5,938 nt of DNA from Bacteroidota bacterium (GCA_029778965.1 JAKPBL010000163.1:1-5938), one strand, 5' to 3'. Counted from the stretch's first letter, positions 1-5,739 are shown. Numbers and translations are program-made. Notes: generated by a model from the letters alone, not told the origin.

Positions 1-1451
1 TCGAACCTGAAGGAAAACGAGGCATGGATCTGCTGAGCGCCAAATACCTGGGCTATGAGCCGGTGCACATCGAAGAGCTGATCGGCAAAAAAGGAAAAGG
101 GCAGGGCAATATGCGCGATGTAGAGCCCGGGAAAGTAAAAGAGTATGCGGCAGAAGACGCCGACATCACGTTACAATTGATGCACCAGTTCAAACCACTG
201 CTCAAAAGCCTGGAGGTGCAGTCGGTATTCGACAAGGTGGAAAACCCGCTGGTGAAAGTGCTGACCGATATGGAGTTTGAGGGCATTCGTGTGGACACCG
301 ACTTTCTGCGCGAATATTCAAAAGAGCTGGAGCGTGAAGCCAAAGCAGCCGAAGAGCGGGTGTACCAGCAGGCCGGCGTTCGCTTCAACCTGGCGTCGCC
401 GCGGCAATTGGGAGAGGTGCTGTTTGAAAAGCTGAAACTCGACCCCAAGGCAAAAAAAACAAAAACAGGACAATATGCCACCGGCGAGGATGTGCTGGTT
501 AAAATGGCGCTGCAAAACCCGATCGTGGACGATATCCTGGCTTTCCGCGAGCTGACCAAGCTGAAATCCACTTATGTGGACGCACTACCGGTCATGATTA
601 ACCGAAAAACCGGTCGCGTGCACACCTCGTACGCGCAGGCAGTGGCGGTGACCGGTCGCCTCTCCAGCAATAACCCCAACCTGCAGAACATACCGGTAAG
701 AACCGAGCGTGGCCGCGAGATCAGGAAAGCCTTTATACCAAGAGACGACAGGCATCTGCTGCTTTCGGCCGACTATTCGCAGATCGAGCTGCGCATTGTG
801 GCGGCCATCAGCGGTGATGTAAATATGTGCGAAGCGTTTCGCCTGGGCAAAGACATTCATACCGCCACGGCGGCAAAAGTATATGGCGTATCGGAGGCCG
901 AGGTCACCAAAGACCAGCGGCGGCACGCCAAAAGCGTCAATTTCGGTATCATCTACGGGCAGGGCGCCTTCGGCCTGGCCGCCAACCTGGGCATCAGCAG
1001 AACCGAAGCGAAAGAGATCATCGACAATTATAAAAAAGAATTCAGCGGTATTTCCCGCTATATGGACGACACCATCCTTTTTGCCAAAGAGAACGGTTAT
1101 GTACAAACGCTGATGGGCAGGAAACGCTGGCTGCGCGATATCAACTCATCCAACTTTACCGTACGCGGTTTTGCCGAACGGAACGCCATCAACTCACCGA
1201 TACAAGGCACAGCCGCCGATATGATCAAGCTGGCCATGACGGCCCTGCACAGCGCCATCAAAAAGGCAAAGCTGCAAAGCAAGATGGTTTTACAGGTGCA
1301 CGATGAACTGGTGTTTGATGCACTGAAAGAAGAGGTGGATCAATTAAAGCCGCTGATCATTGAGTCGATGCAAAATGCGCTGCCGCTGCCTAACAATGTA
1401 CCCGTTATCGCAGAAGTGGGCGGCGGGGCCAACTGGCTCGAAGCGCATTAA
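1..1451 (+). CDS. polA: DNA polymerase I, C-terminal half (5'-truncated by window edge)
   Basis: Family A DNA polymerase, which fills gaps and processes Okazaki fragments during replication and repair. The reading frame is open from base 3, with seven codons (EPEGKRG) before the first internal ATG at 24, so that ATG is not the start and the gene enters from the left edge. About 482 residues are visible, roughly half of a usual ~930-residue protein. The 5'-nuclease domain and exonuclease motifs I and II lie outside. Proofreading motif III is present as Y-A-A-E-D (Tyr codon at 144, Asp at 156), suggesting an active 3'-5' exonuclease. Polymerase motif A is DYSQIELR (from 771), motif B is R-x3-K-x6-YG within RRHAKSVNFGIIYG (about 917-960), and motif C is QVHDE (from 1293). 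All catalytic Asp residues expected in this part are present. The stop is TAA, 17 bases before the next gene on the same strand. Identification is very secure. Confidence 0.98.
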   Translation, partial: EPEGKRGMDLLSAKYLGYEPVHIEELIGKKGKGQGNMRDVEPGKVKEYAAEDADITLQLMHQFKPLLKSLEVQSVFDKVENPLVKVLTDMEFEGIRVDTDFLREYSKELEREAKAAEERVYQQAGVRFNLASPRQLGEVLFEKLKLDPKAKKTKTGQYATGEDVLVKMALQNPIVDDILAFRELTKLKSTYVDALPVMINRKTGRVHTSYAQAVAVTGRLSSNNPNLQNIPVRTERGREIRKAFIPRDDRHLLLSADYSQIELRIVAAISGDVNMCEAFRLGKDIHTATAAKVYGVSEAEVTKDQRRHAKSVNFGIIYGQGAFGLAANLGISRTEAKEIIDNYKKEFSGISRYMDDTILFAKENGYVQTLMGRKRWLRDINSSNFTVRGFAERNAINSPIQGTAADMIKLAMTALHSAIKKAKLQSKMVLQVHDELVFDALKEEVDQLKPLIIESMQNALPLPNNVPVIAEVGGGANWLEAH

Positions 1452-1456
1452 TCGCT

Positions 1457-1468
1457 TACCTTAGCGGC
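1457..1468 (+). promoter_or_regulatory. Possible Bacteroidota -7 element just upstream of the dsbA-like gene
   Basis: TACCTTAG (1457-1464) matches the Bacteroidota -7 consensus TAnnTTTG at all but one fixed position. It is followed by CGGC and the ATG at 1469. The -33 position has only CTG (1433-1435, 21 bases upstream) instead of TTG. If used, transcription would begin at or within a few bases of the start codon, giving a leaderless mRNA. The gene could equally be read from the polA transcript. No Shine-Dalgarno sequence is visible in the 17-base gap. Confidence 0.35.
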
Positions 1469-2122
1469 ATGAAGCCCACCATCATTTATTGTTACGATGC
1501 CTATTGCGGCTGGTGTTACGGATTCAGTCCCATAATGCGGTCGGTCGCCACCTTATATGCCGACCGGCTGCAATTTGAAGTGCTGTCGGGCGGAATGATA
1601 TTGCCGGAGAGCCCGCAACCCATCAGCACGACGGCCGAATACATCAAGGGCGCTTATAAAGAAGTGGAAACACTGACCGGCATCAAGTTCGGGAAAGATT
1701 ATCTCTGGCATATATTCAATGCCGGGGAAAGCGACTGGTTCCCGAATTCGGAAAAGCCGGCGGTGGCGATGTGCATATTCAAAGAAATATACCCCGACCA
1801 GCAGGTGTCCTTTGCCGCCGATCTGCAATATGCGCTTCACTACGAAGGCCGCGATCTTTGCGACAATGAAGCCTACCGCCATCTCCTTGAAAAATACGCT
1901 ATTCCCGCAGTGCCGTTTTATGAAAAGCTGGCATCGGAAGAATACAAAGAAAAGGCCCGTTATGAATTTGCACTTTGCCGGCAGTTGCAGGTAACCGGCT
2001 ATCCCACGGTATTGCTGCAGGTGTCTGAGAGCAAGTTCTTCCTGCTGGCCAGGGGCTTTACCGATGAAAGCACCCTGGTGCAGCGCATAGAAGCCGCCCT
2101 TGCAGACCTTAACAGGAACTGA
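1469..2122 (+). CDS. DsbA family protein (FrnE-like, cytosolic thioredoxin fold)
   Basis: A 217-residue protein of the DsbA/FrnE-like thioredoxin-fold group, expected to carry out thiol-disulfide exchange or a related glutathione/thiol-dependent reaction; the substrate is unknown. The first strand (TIIYCYDAYC) leads directly into the redox motif C13-G-W-C16. The helical insertion fills the middle, and the fold resumes near the C-terminus with the cis-proline signature T-G-Y-P179-T followed by a beta strand. An extra Cys8 precedes the motif. There is no signal peptide: the redox motif begins 13 residues from the start, so the protein is expected to stay in the cytoplasm, unlike classical periplasmic DsbA. 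The start at 1469 is the only ATG that preserves the first strand. It lies 17 bases after polA and its stop abuts the stop of the convergent nitroreductase. The family call is strong; the exact function is unresolved. Confidence 0.88.
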   Translation: MKPTIIYCYDAYCGWCYGFSPIMRSVATLYADRLQFEVLSGGMILPESPQPISTTAEYIKGAYKEVETLTGIKFGKDYLWHIFNAGESDWFPNSEKPAVAMCIFKEIYPDQQVSFAADLQYALHYEGRDLCDNEAYRHLLEKYAIPAVPFYEKLASEEYKEKARYEFALCRQLQVTGYPTVLLQVSESKFFLLARGFTDESTLVQRIEAALADLNRN

Positions 2123-2713
2123 TCATTGCCAGACGAACTTGTCTTCCATCGGCCGCATTCTTTTACCTGCCGGGGGCTCGCCGTCGATATAGCCGAAATA
2201 GAGCATGCCGAGCACCTGGTCGTGCTCTCCCAGGCCCAGCGCATCTTTCATCGGCGGGCGCAGGGTCATGCCGCCGGTACTCCAGAAGCTGGCGACACCA
2301 CGGGCGGTGGCAGACAACAGCATGTTCTGAACGGCCGCCGAAGCGGCTGCCAGTTCTTCCACAGCCGGGATATTCGGGTTATTGCCTTTTTTCATACAGG
2401 CGATCACCACATGCGAAGCCTTATCGCCCATGCCCTGGAATTTGTCGAAACTGGCCTGGTTGAATTTTTCAGGCGCCGTGGCCGATTTATACAGGTCTGC
2501 ATGCCGGTGGCAGATTTCCTTCACTTTATCCCCCGCATATACCAGGAACAGCCAGGGCTCGGTGTATGCATGCGTGGGCGCCCAGTCGGCCGCCGCCAAT
2601 ACCTGCCTGAAAACATCGTCGGGAACCTGTTGTCCGTTATACCTGTCGGGCTTTATGCTTCTTCTTTCGCGGATCACTTCGTCGATCGCCGCAGCGGTGC
2701 TGGTTGTATTCAT
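2123..2713 (-). CDS. Nitroreductase family protein (YdjA-like, FMN-dependent)
   Basis: A 196-residue FMN-dependent NAD(P)H oxidoreductase of the compact YdjA-like nitroreductase group, cytosolic and usually a homodimer; the physiological substrate is unknown. Visible signatures are the N-terminal FMN-phosphate-binding motif R17-R-S, the segment W44-A-P-T-H ... P53-W, an acidic Glu pair at 119-120 before the dimer helix, S145-T-G-G, and F-G-Y (173-175) near the C-terminus. The frame stays open upstream to an ATG at 2788, but the ATG at 2713 is preferred. The family normally starts about 10 residues before the 'I-x-x-R-R-S' motif, the extra 25 residues are Cys/Phe/Arg-rich and resemble nothing in the family, and a consensus promoter element ends four bases before 2713. 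Its TGA stop is contiguous with that of the convergent DsbA-like gene. Confidence 0.93.
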   Translation of the reverse strand: MNTTSTAAAIDEVIRERRSIKPDRYNGQQVPDDVFRQVLAAADWAPTHAYTEPWLFLVYAGDKVKEICHRHADLYKSATAPEKFNQASFDKFQGMGDKASHVVIACMKKGNNPNIPAVEELAAASAAVQNMLLSATARGVASFWSTGGMTLRPPMKDALGLGEHDQVLGMLYFGYIDGEPPAGKRMRPMEDKFVWQ

Positions 2714-2725
2714 GCCGCAAAAATA
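2714..2725 (-). promoter_or_regulatory. Consensus Bacteroidota -7 element of the nitroreductase gene
   Basis: Reading the minus strand, TATTTTTG (2725-2718) is an exact match to TAnnTTTG. It is followed by CGGC and then the ATG at 2713. No TTG is seen at the -33 position; ATG occupies it about 19 bases upstream. The distance implies a leaderless or near-leaderless transcript and supports 2713 as the start codon. The placement is inferred from sequence only. Confidence 0.55.
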
Positions 2726-2769
2726 CGCCCCCGGCCGAAACCTGCATGCGGATCCGAAAAGAACCCGGG

Positions 2770-2803
2770 TTACGATGAAAGCAGACAATTTCGCTATCTT
2801 GCA
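2770..2803 (+). promoter_or_regulatory. Possible promoter of the DUF5606-oligopeptidase operon
   Basis: In the 111-base divergent gap, TATCTTGC (2795-2802) resembles the -7 consensus TAnnTTTG with one T missing. A TTA at 2770-2772 sits 22 bases upstream, where TTG is expected. Transcription would begin near 2806-2810, giving a leader of about 15-20 bases before the ATG at 2825. The sequence directly before the start codon is AT-rich without a Shine-Dalgarno motif. Another candidate is the TATAAT at 2811-2816, but sigma-70-style -10 boxes are not typical of this phylum. Confidence 0.4.
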
Positions 2804-2824
2804 CCTCCCTTATAATCATGATAT

Positions 2825-3424
2825 ATGGAATATAACAGGATCATCGCCATTACCGGTCTGCCCGGTTTGTTCGAACTGCTGAGCAGCAAAACCGACGGAG
2901 CCATCGTAAAATCGCTCGAAGACGGGAACGCCCGCTTCGTTTCTTCGCGTGTTCATAATTTCTCGCACCTGGAGAGCATTGAAATATATACACAGAAAGA
3001 CAATGTGAACCTGGTAAACGTTTTCCAGGCGATGCAAACAAGCGCCGACACCCTGCCCGACGGAAAAGACAGCGGCACGCTGAAAGCTTACTTCCAGAAA
3101 GTATATCCTGATATGGATTTCGAGAGGGTGTATGCCAGCGATATGAAGAAGATGGTGAAATGGTTTGAAGTGCTGCGGAAAAACAAGGTGGACATCACGC
3201 TGCCTGAAGCGCCAGAGGAAGAGGCGGAAGTGGTGGCGGAAGAACCAGCCGCTGAAGAGACGCCGAAGAAAAAAGCGCCTGCTAAAAAAGCAGCGAAAGA
3301 AGATGCCGCCGGCGAAGAAGCAACCAAAGAGAAGCCGAAGAAAGCTGCACCCAAAGCAGCCAAGGCCGGGGATGGTGAAGAAAAGCCCAAAAAGGCCGCG
3401 GCTAAAAAGAAAAAAGAAGAATGA
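2825..3424 (+). CDS. DUF5606 domain protein with Lys/Ala/Glu-rich C-terminal tail
   Basis: A 199-residue protein. Residues 1 to about 125 match the DUF5606 family of Bacteroidota, recognised by the opening 'IIAITGLPGLFELLSSKTDG', then a short beta-rich stretch with 'LESIEIYTQKDNVNL' and a helical 'LKAYFQKVYPDMDFERVYASDMKKMVKWFEVL'-like second half (residues ~85-118, quoted here in part from the family pattern and the sequence). The function of the family is unknown. Residues 126-199 form a low-complexity tail: first acidic (128-146, many Glu), then a mix of Lys, Ala, Pro and Glu with PKK and AKK motifs, resembling histone-H1-like or ribosome-associated tails. It is probably disordered and might bind nucleic acid; that is inference. 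There is no signal peptide or membrane segment. The stop overlaps the peptidase start (ATGA), so translation is probably coupled. The start is fixed by the conserved N-terminus. Confidence 0.88.
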   Translation: MEYNRIIAITGLPGLFELLSSKTDGAIVKSLEDGNARFVSSRVHNFSHLESIEIYTQKDNVNLVNVFQAMQTSADTLPDGKDSGTLKAYFQKVYPDMDFERVYASDMKKMVKWFEVLRKNKVDITLPEAPEEEAEVVAEEPAAEETPKKKAPAKKAAKEDAAGEEATKEKPKKAAPKAAKAGDGEEKPKKAAAKKKKEE

Positions 3425-5157
3425 TGACGACAGCTACGGCAGATATACGTCAGAAGCCCCGGCAATTTTTGCCGGCCGATTTCCAGGTGACCACCTGGGA
3501 AGCGCTGGCGCCTTATTTCCAGGACCTGCTTGACAGGCCGATCGGATCGAGGGCCGACCTGGAAAAATGGCTGGCCGACAGCAGCGAGCTGGAGGCCGTG
3601 GTGAGTGAAGACGCCTGCTGGCGCCAGATCCGGATGACCTGCGACACCGAGAATAAATCGCTCGAAGAGGCTTTTACCTTCTTTGTAATGGAGATACAAC
3701 CAAAGATCCAGCCGCTGGCAGACCAATTGAACCGGAAGCTGATCGAATCTCCCTATACCAAAGCGCTCGACCAGCAGTTGTTCTTCACCTACCTGCGCAG
3801 CGTCAAAAAATCAATTGATCTCTTTCGCGCAGAAAATATTCCCCTCCAGGCAGAACTGAGCGTGATGGCCCAGCAGTTCGGGGTGATTTCGGGAAAAATG
3901 ACCGTGACCATTGACGACAAAGAATATACCCTGCAGCAGGCCAGCAAGTTTCTCGAGCACCCCGACCGGTCGAAACGCGAGCAGGCCTATCGCAAGATCC
4001 AGGAGAGAAGATATGAAGACCGGAATCCGCTGAACGAGCTGTACAGCCAGCTCATCGCCAAACGGCACCAGGTGGCGCTGAACGCCGGCTTCGCCAATTT
4101 CCGCGATTACAAATTCGCGGAGATGGGCCGTTTCGACTATACGAAAGAAGATTGCTTCGCTTTTCACGAAGCGGTGAAACAACACGTATTGCCGCTGGTG
4201 ACGGAAATATACCGGAAGAAAAAGGAAAAGCTGGGATTGGACAGCCTTCGCCCCTGGGATACAGAGGCGGAACCGGCAGGCATAACGCCGTTGCGGCCCT
4301 TTGAAACAGGCGCCGAGCTGCTGGAAAAAACCATTGCCTGTTTCCGGGAGCTCCGGCCTTTTTTTGCCGATTGCCTGGTAAAGATGAAGGAGATGGGCCG
4401 CCTCGATCTTGAAAGCAGGAAAGGCAAAGCACCCGGCGGATACAATTGCCCGCTGGCCGAAACCGGCGCGCCTTTTATTTTCATGAATGCCGCCGGCCAG
4501 ATGCATGATGTTACTACGATGGTGCACGAAGGCGGCCATGCCATTCACTCCTTTCTCGCACACCCTTTATCGCTGAGCGCCTTTAAAGAGTATCCGATGG
4601 AGATCGCGGAAGTGGCGAGTATGAGCATGGAATTGTTCAGCATGGATTATTGGCACAGTTTTTTCAAAGGAAAAGACGAATTAATCCGTGCCAGGGAGCA
4701 CCAGCTCGAAAGAGTGATTACCATCTTTCCCTGGATCGCCATCATTGATAAGTTTCAGCATTGGGTATATGAGCATCCTACTCATACGCTGGAAGAGCGC
4801 ATGACCCGTTGGGTAGAAATAAATGATGAGTTTTCAACAGGAGTTATTGATCTCTCCGGGCTGGAGCAGTTCCGCCAGTATAGCTGGCAGCGTCAACTGC
4901 ACCTGTTTGAAGTGCCCTTTTATTATATCGAATATGGTATTGCGCAACTGGGAGCGATCGGAATGTGGATGCAATACAGGGAAAATAAAGAACAGGCGCT
5001 GGACAATTACACCGCTGCTTTGGCGTTAGGAGGTACCCGTACTCTTCCTGAGCTGTATCGTGCTGCCGGACTGGAATTTGACCTGGGTCCAACCCGCGTT
5101 AAAACGTTGATGGATTTTGTCAAAGACCAGATGAAAACACCCGCCGGACAATCGTGA
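3421..5157 (+). CDS. M3 family oligoendopeptidase (PepF/thimet-type zinc peptidase)
   Basis: A 578-residue cytosolic zinc metallopeptidase that cleaves short peptides, probably in intracellular peptide turnover. The catalytic motif is H369-E-G-G-H373. The likely third zinc ligand is E397, in 'EIAEVAS', 24 residues after the second His, which fits the M3 clan. The motif is preceded by the family segment 'GGYNCPLAETGAPFIFMN'. The C-terminal substrate/transition-state segment is H494-L-F-E-V-P-F-Y-Y-I-E-Y505, where conserved His and Tyr residues of M3 enzymes are found. The length is normal for oligoendopeptidase F-like proteins and there is no signal peptide. Two ATGs lie in tandem at 3421 and 3424. 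The first overlaps the upstream stop as ATGA and is taken as the start, although the second would also serve. It is the last gene of a two-gene operon. Confidence 0.95.
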   Translation: MMTTATADIRQKPRQFLPADFQVTTWEALAPYFQDLLDRPIGSRADLEKWLADSSELEAVVSEDACWRQIRMTCDTENKSLEEAFTFFVMEIQPKIQPLADQLNRKLIESPYTKALDQQLFFTYLRSVKKSIDLFRAENIPLQAELSVMAQQFGVISGKMTVTIDDKEYTLQQASKFLEHPDRSKREQAYRKIQERRYEDRNPLNELYSQLIAKRHQVALNAGFANFRDYKFAEMGRFDYTKEDCFAFHEAVKQHVLPLVTEIYRKKKEKLGLDSLRPWDTEAEPAGITPLRPFETGAELLEKTIACFRELRPFFADCLVKMKEMGRLDLESRKGKAPGGYNCPLAETGAPFIFMNAAGQMHDVTTMVHEGGHAIHSFLAHPLSLSAFKEYPMEIAEVASMSMELFSMDYWHSFFKGKDELIRAREHQLERVITIFPWIAIIDKFQHWVYEHPTHTLEERMTRWVEINDEFSTGVIDLSGLEQFRQYSWQRQLHLFEVPFYYIEYGIAQLGAIGMWMQYRENKEQALDNYTAALALGGTRTLPELYRAAGLEFDLGPTRVKTLMDFVKDQMKTPAGQS

Positions 5158-5196
5158 AATCACAAAAAAATAACCAGAACAGGGTATTCATTTTAT

Positions 5197-5227
5197 TTGT
5201 AGTTCAAGATTTAAGGCAATATATTTG
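5197..5227 (+). promoter_or_regulatory. Full-consensus Bacteroidota promoter in the peptidase-fur gap
   Basis: TTG (5197-5199), a 20-base spacer, and TATATTTG (5220-5227) match the Bacteroidota housekeeping promoter TTG-N(~19-21)-TAnnTTTG at every fixed position. The region is AT-rich, unlike the surrounding genes. Transcription would start at about 5230-5234, on top of an ATG at 5231. No annotated gene starts downstream on this strand, so the promoter appears to serve the small unit that ends at the terminator near 5328. Confidence 0.6.
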
Positions 5228-5230
5228 TAA

Positions 5231-5269
5231 ATGAAAACACTTAGAAGGCTGCTGCCTTCTTTAAAATAG
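5231..5269 (+). CDS. Possible 12-codon leader peptide or micropeptide (MKTLRRLLPSLK)
   Basis: The ATG at 5231 lies three bases after the TATATTTG element and opens a 12-codon frame ending in TAG, encoding MKTLRRLLPSLK. The promoter-to-ATG spacing (3 nt) nearly equals that of the nitroreductase and DsbA-like genes (4 nt), as expected for leaderless translation. The peptide is rich in Leu (4 of 12) with an adjacent Arg-Arg pair (AGA AGG), and codons 5-10 form the RNA hairpin. Such composition is seen in amino-acid-sensing leader peptides, but there is no downstream biosynthetic gene. A 12-codon ORF can arise by chance, so confidence is low. Confidence 0.28.
   Translation: MKTLRRLLPSLK
5243..5260 (+). 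other. Perfect inverted repeat (7-bp stem, 4-base loop)
   Basis: AGAAGGC and GCCTTCT flank a TGCT loop. On the plus strand it is followed by TTTAAAAT, too short a T-run for a convincing terminator. On the minus strand no T-run follows. It is best read as the 5' structural hairpin of the small transcript rather than as a terminator for the peptidase gene. Confidence 0.6.
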
Positions 5270-5291
5270 CTACTAATCAGAGCCTTAACCA

Positions 5292-5328
5292 AAAGTCCCG
5301 GTGTGTCTACATCGGGGCTTTATTTTTT
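5292..5328 (+). terminator. Rho-independent terminator, plus-strand oriented
   Basis: AAAGTCCCGGTG (5292-5303), loop TGTCTA, and CATCGGGGCTTT (5310-5321) form a 12-bp stem followed by A and six T (5323-5328). Two of the pairs are G-U on the plus-strand RNA (5296 with 5317, 5301 with 5312). On the minus-strand RNA the same positions would be A-C mismatches and only four U follow, so the element is built for plus-strand transcripts, though it may slow minus-strand transcription too. It would end both the small transcript and any read-through from the peptidase operon. Its 3' end and T-run overlap the last codons of fur. Confidence 0.8.
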
Positions 5329-5739
5329 ACATTCCCTGCAGGTTCCGCTCACAATCATTTCCACCTGGCTCGACGCATATCCCTTGGGTAGCTTGATAAC
5401 GGGAATGGTTATCTCTTCGAGGCAGGTGGTGCTGCCGCAGTCGTTGCAAACAAAATGAACGTGGTTGTCGTGGTGATGACCCTCTTCGCAGGCTTCCCTG
5501 CACAATGCGTAACGAATACTGTTGTCGTTGGTCGGAATGGTGTGTATAATGCCCTTGGCCAGAAAAACCTGGAGGGTTCGGTAAACGGTGACGCGGTCGA
5601 ATTTTTCGCCCGTTTTCTTCTCAATATCACCGTGCGCCAACGCGCCCGGCTGGCTGAAAAACAGCTCCAGGATTCTCACCCGGCTTTCAGTGACGCTCAG
5701 GCGGCTTTTTTTCAATAGCTGGTCTATGCTCTTTTCCAT
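5320..5739 (-). CDS. Fur family metal-dependent transcriptional regulator
   Basis: A 139-residue DNA-binding repressor of the Fur/Zur/PerR family. The N-terminal winged helix (residues ~8-75) includes 'VTESRVRILELFF' and the recognition helix 'DRVTVYRTLQVFLAKGII' (48-65). The C-terminal dimerisation domain has a His-rich metal-sensing segment, H88-H-H-D-N-H93-V-H95-F. It also has a complete structural Zn Cys4 site, C98-x2-C101 and C134-x2-C137. Extra cysteines C80, C84 and C106 are present. Sequence alone does not decide between iron, zinc or peroxide sensing, so no symbol is given. The start at 5739 lies two bases after the stop of the SCO-like gene, suggesting one transcript and no promoter of its own in the gap. 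The last codons (AAA AAA TAA) coincide with the T-run of an opposing terminator. Confidence 0.93.
   Translation of the reverse strand: MEKSIDQLLKKSRLSVTESRVRILELFFSQPGALAHGDIEKKTGEKFDRVTVYRTLQVFLAKGIIHTIPTNDNSIRYALCREACEEGHHHDNHVHFVCNDCGSTTCLEEITIPVIKLPKGYASSQVEMIVSGTCRECKK

Larger units (their letters stand above)
5231..5328 (+). ncRNA. Candidate small RNA / attenuator-like transcript of about 98 nt
   Basis: A predicted transcript bounded by the consensus promoter at 5197-5227 and the intrinsic terminator at 5292-5328. Its 5' part folds into a perfect 7-bp hairpin (AGAAGGC 5243-5249, loop TGCT, GCCTTCT 5254-5260). A single-stranded linker of about 30 nt follows (5261-5291), then the terminator hairpin. 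The linker contains AGCCTT (5281-5286), which can pair with AAGGCT (5245-5250) instead of the hairpin's own 3' arm. The RNA could act in trans, encode a 12-residue peptide, or be a leader remnant. Its 3' end is antisense to the end of fur. I do not recognise it as a named RNA family. The ends are inferred; the exact 5' end is uncertain by several bases. Confidence 0.45.

Noticed and set aside
2714..2788. 25-codon N-terminal extension of the nitroreductase frame up to the ATG at 2788
   Set aside because: It is unlike the family N-terminus, and a consensus -7 promoter element lies between it and the ATG at 2713.
2126..2815. Plus-strand open frame (229 codons) opposite the nitroreductase
   Set aside because: The nitroreductase has clear family motifs on the other strand; the plus-strand product is rich in His/Arg/Gly with no recognisable fold.
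2811..2816. TATAAT as a sigma-70 -10 box
   Set aside because: Bacteroidota primary sigma factors use TAnnTTTG-type elements; there is no TTGACA-like partner, and a start site here would fall after or at the ATG.
3210..3424. Purine-rich low-complexity DNA as a tandem repeat
   Set aside because: Codons for Lys, Glu and Ala recur, but no exact repeat unit or regular period is visible; it is explained by protein composition.
3088..3726. Minus-strand open frame (212 codons) crossing the DUF5606-peptidase junction
   Set aside because: Stays open only because the Lys/Glu/Ala-rich tail gives stop-poor antisense sequence (Phe/Ser/Ala runs); no promoter or family support.
3811..4563. Long minus-strand open frame (250 codons) opposite the M3 peptidase
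   Set aside because: Antisense shadow of a strongly supported gene; its composition follows the complementary codons and no family is recognisable.
5243..5268. First hairpin as the terminator of the peptidase operon
   Set aside because: Only TTTAAAA follows, and it lies downstream of a consensus promoter; the second hairpin with six T is the credible terminator.
5455..5718. Plus-strand open frame (87 codons) opposite fur as a target gene of the small upstream unit
   Set aside because: Lies entirely antisense to a well-supported Fur-family gene, past a strong terminator, with no recognisable product.
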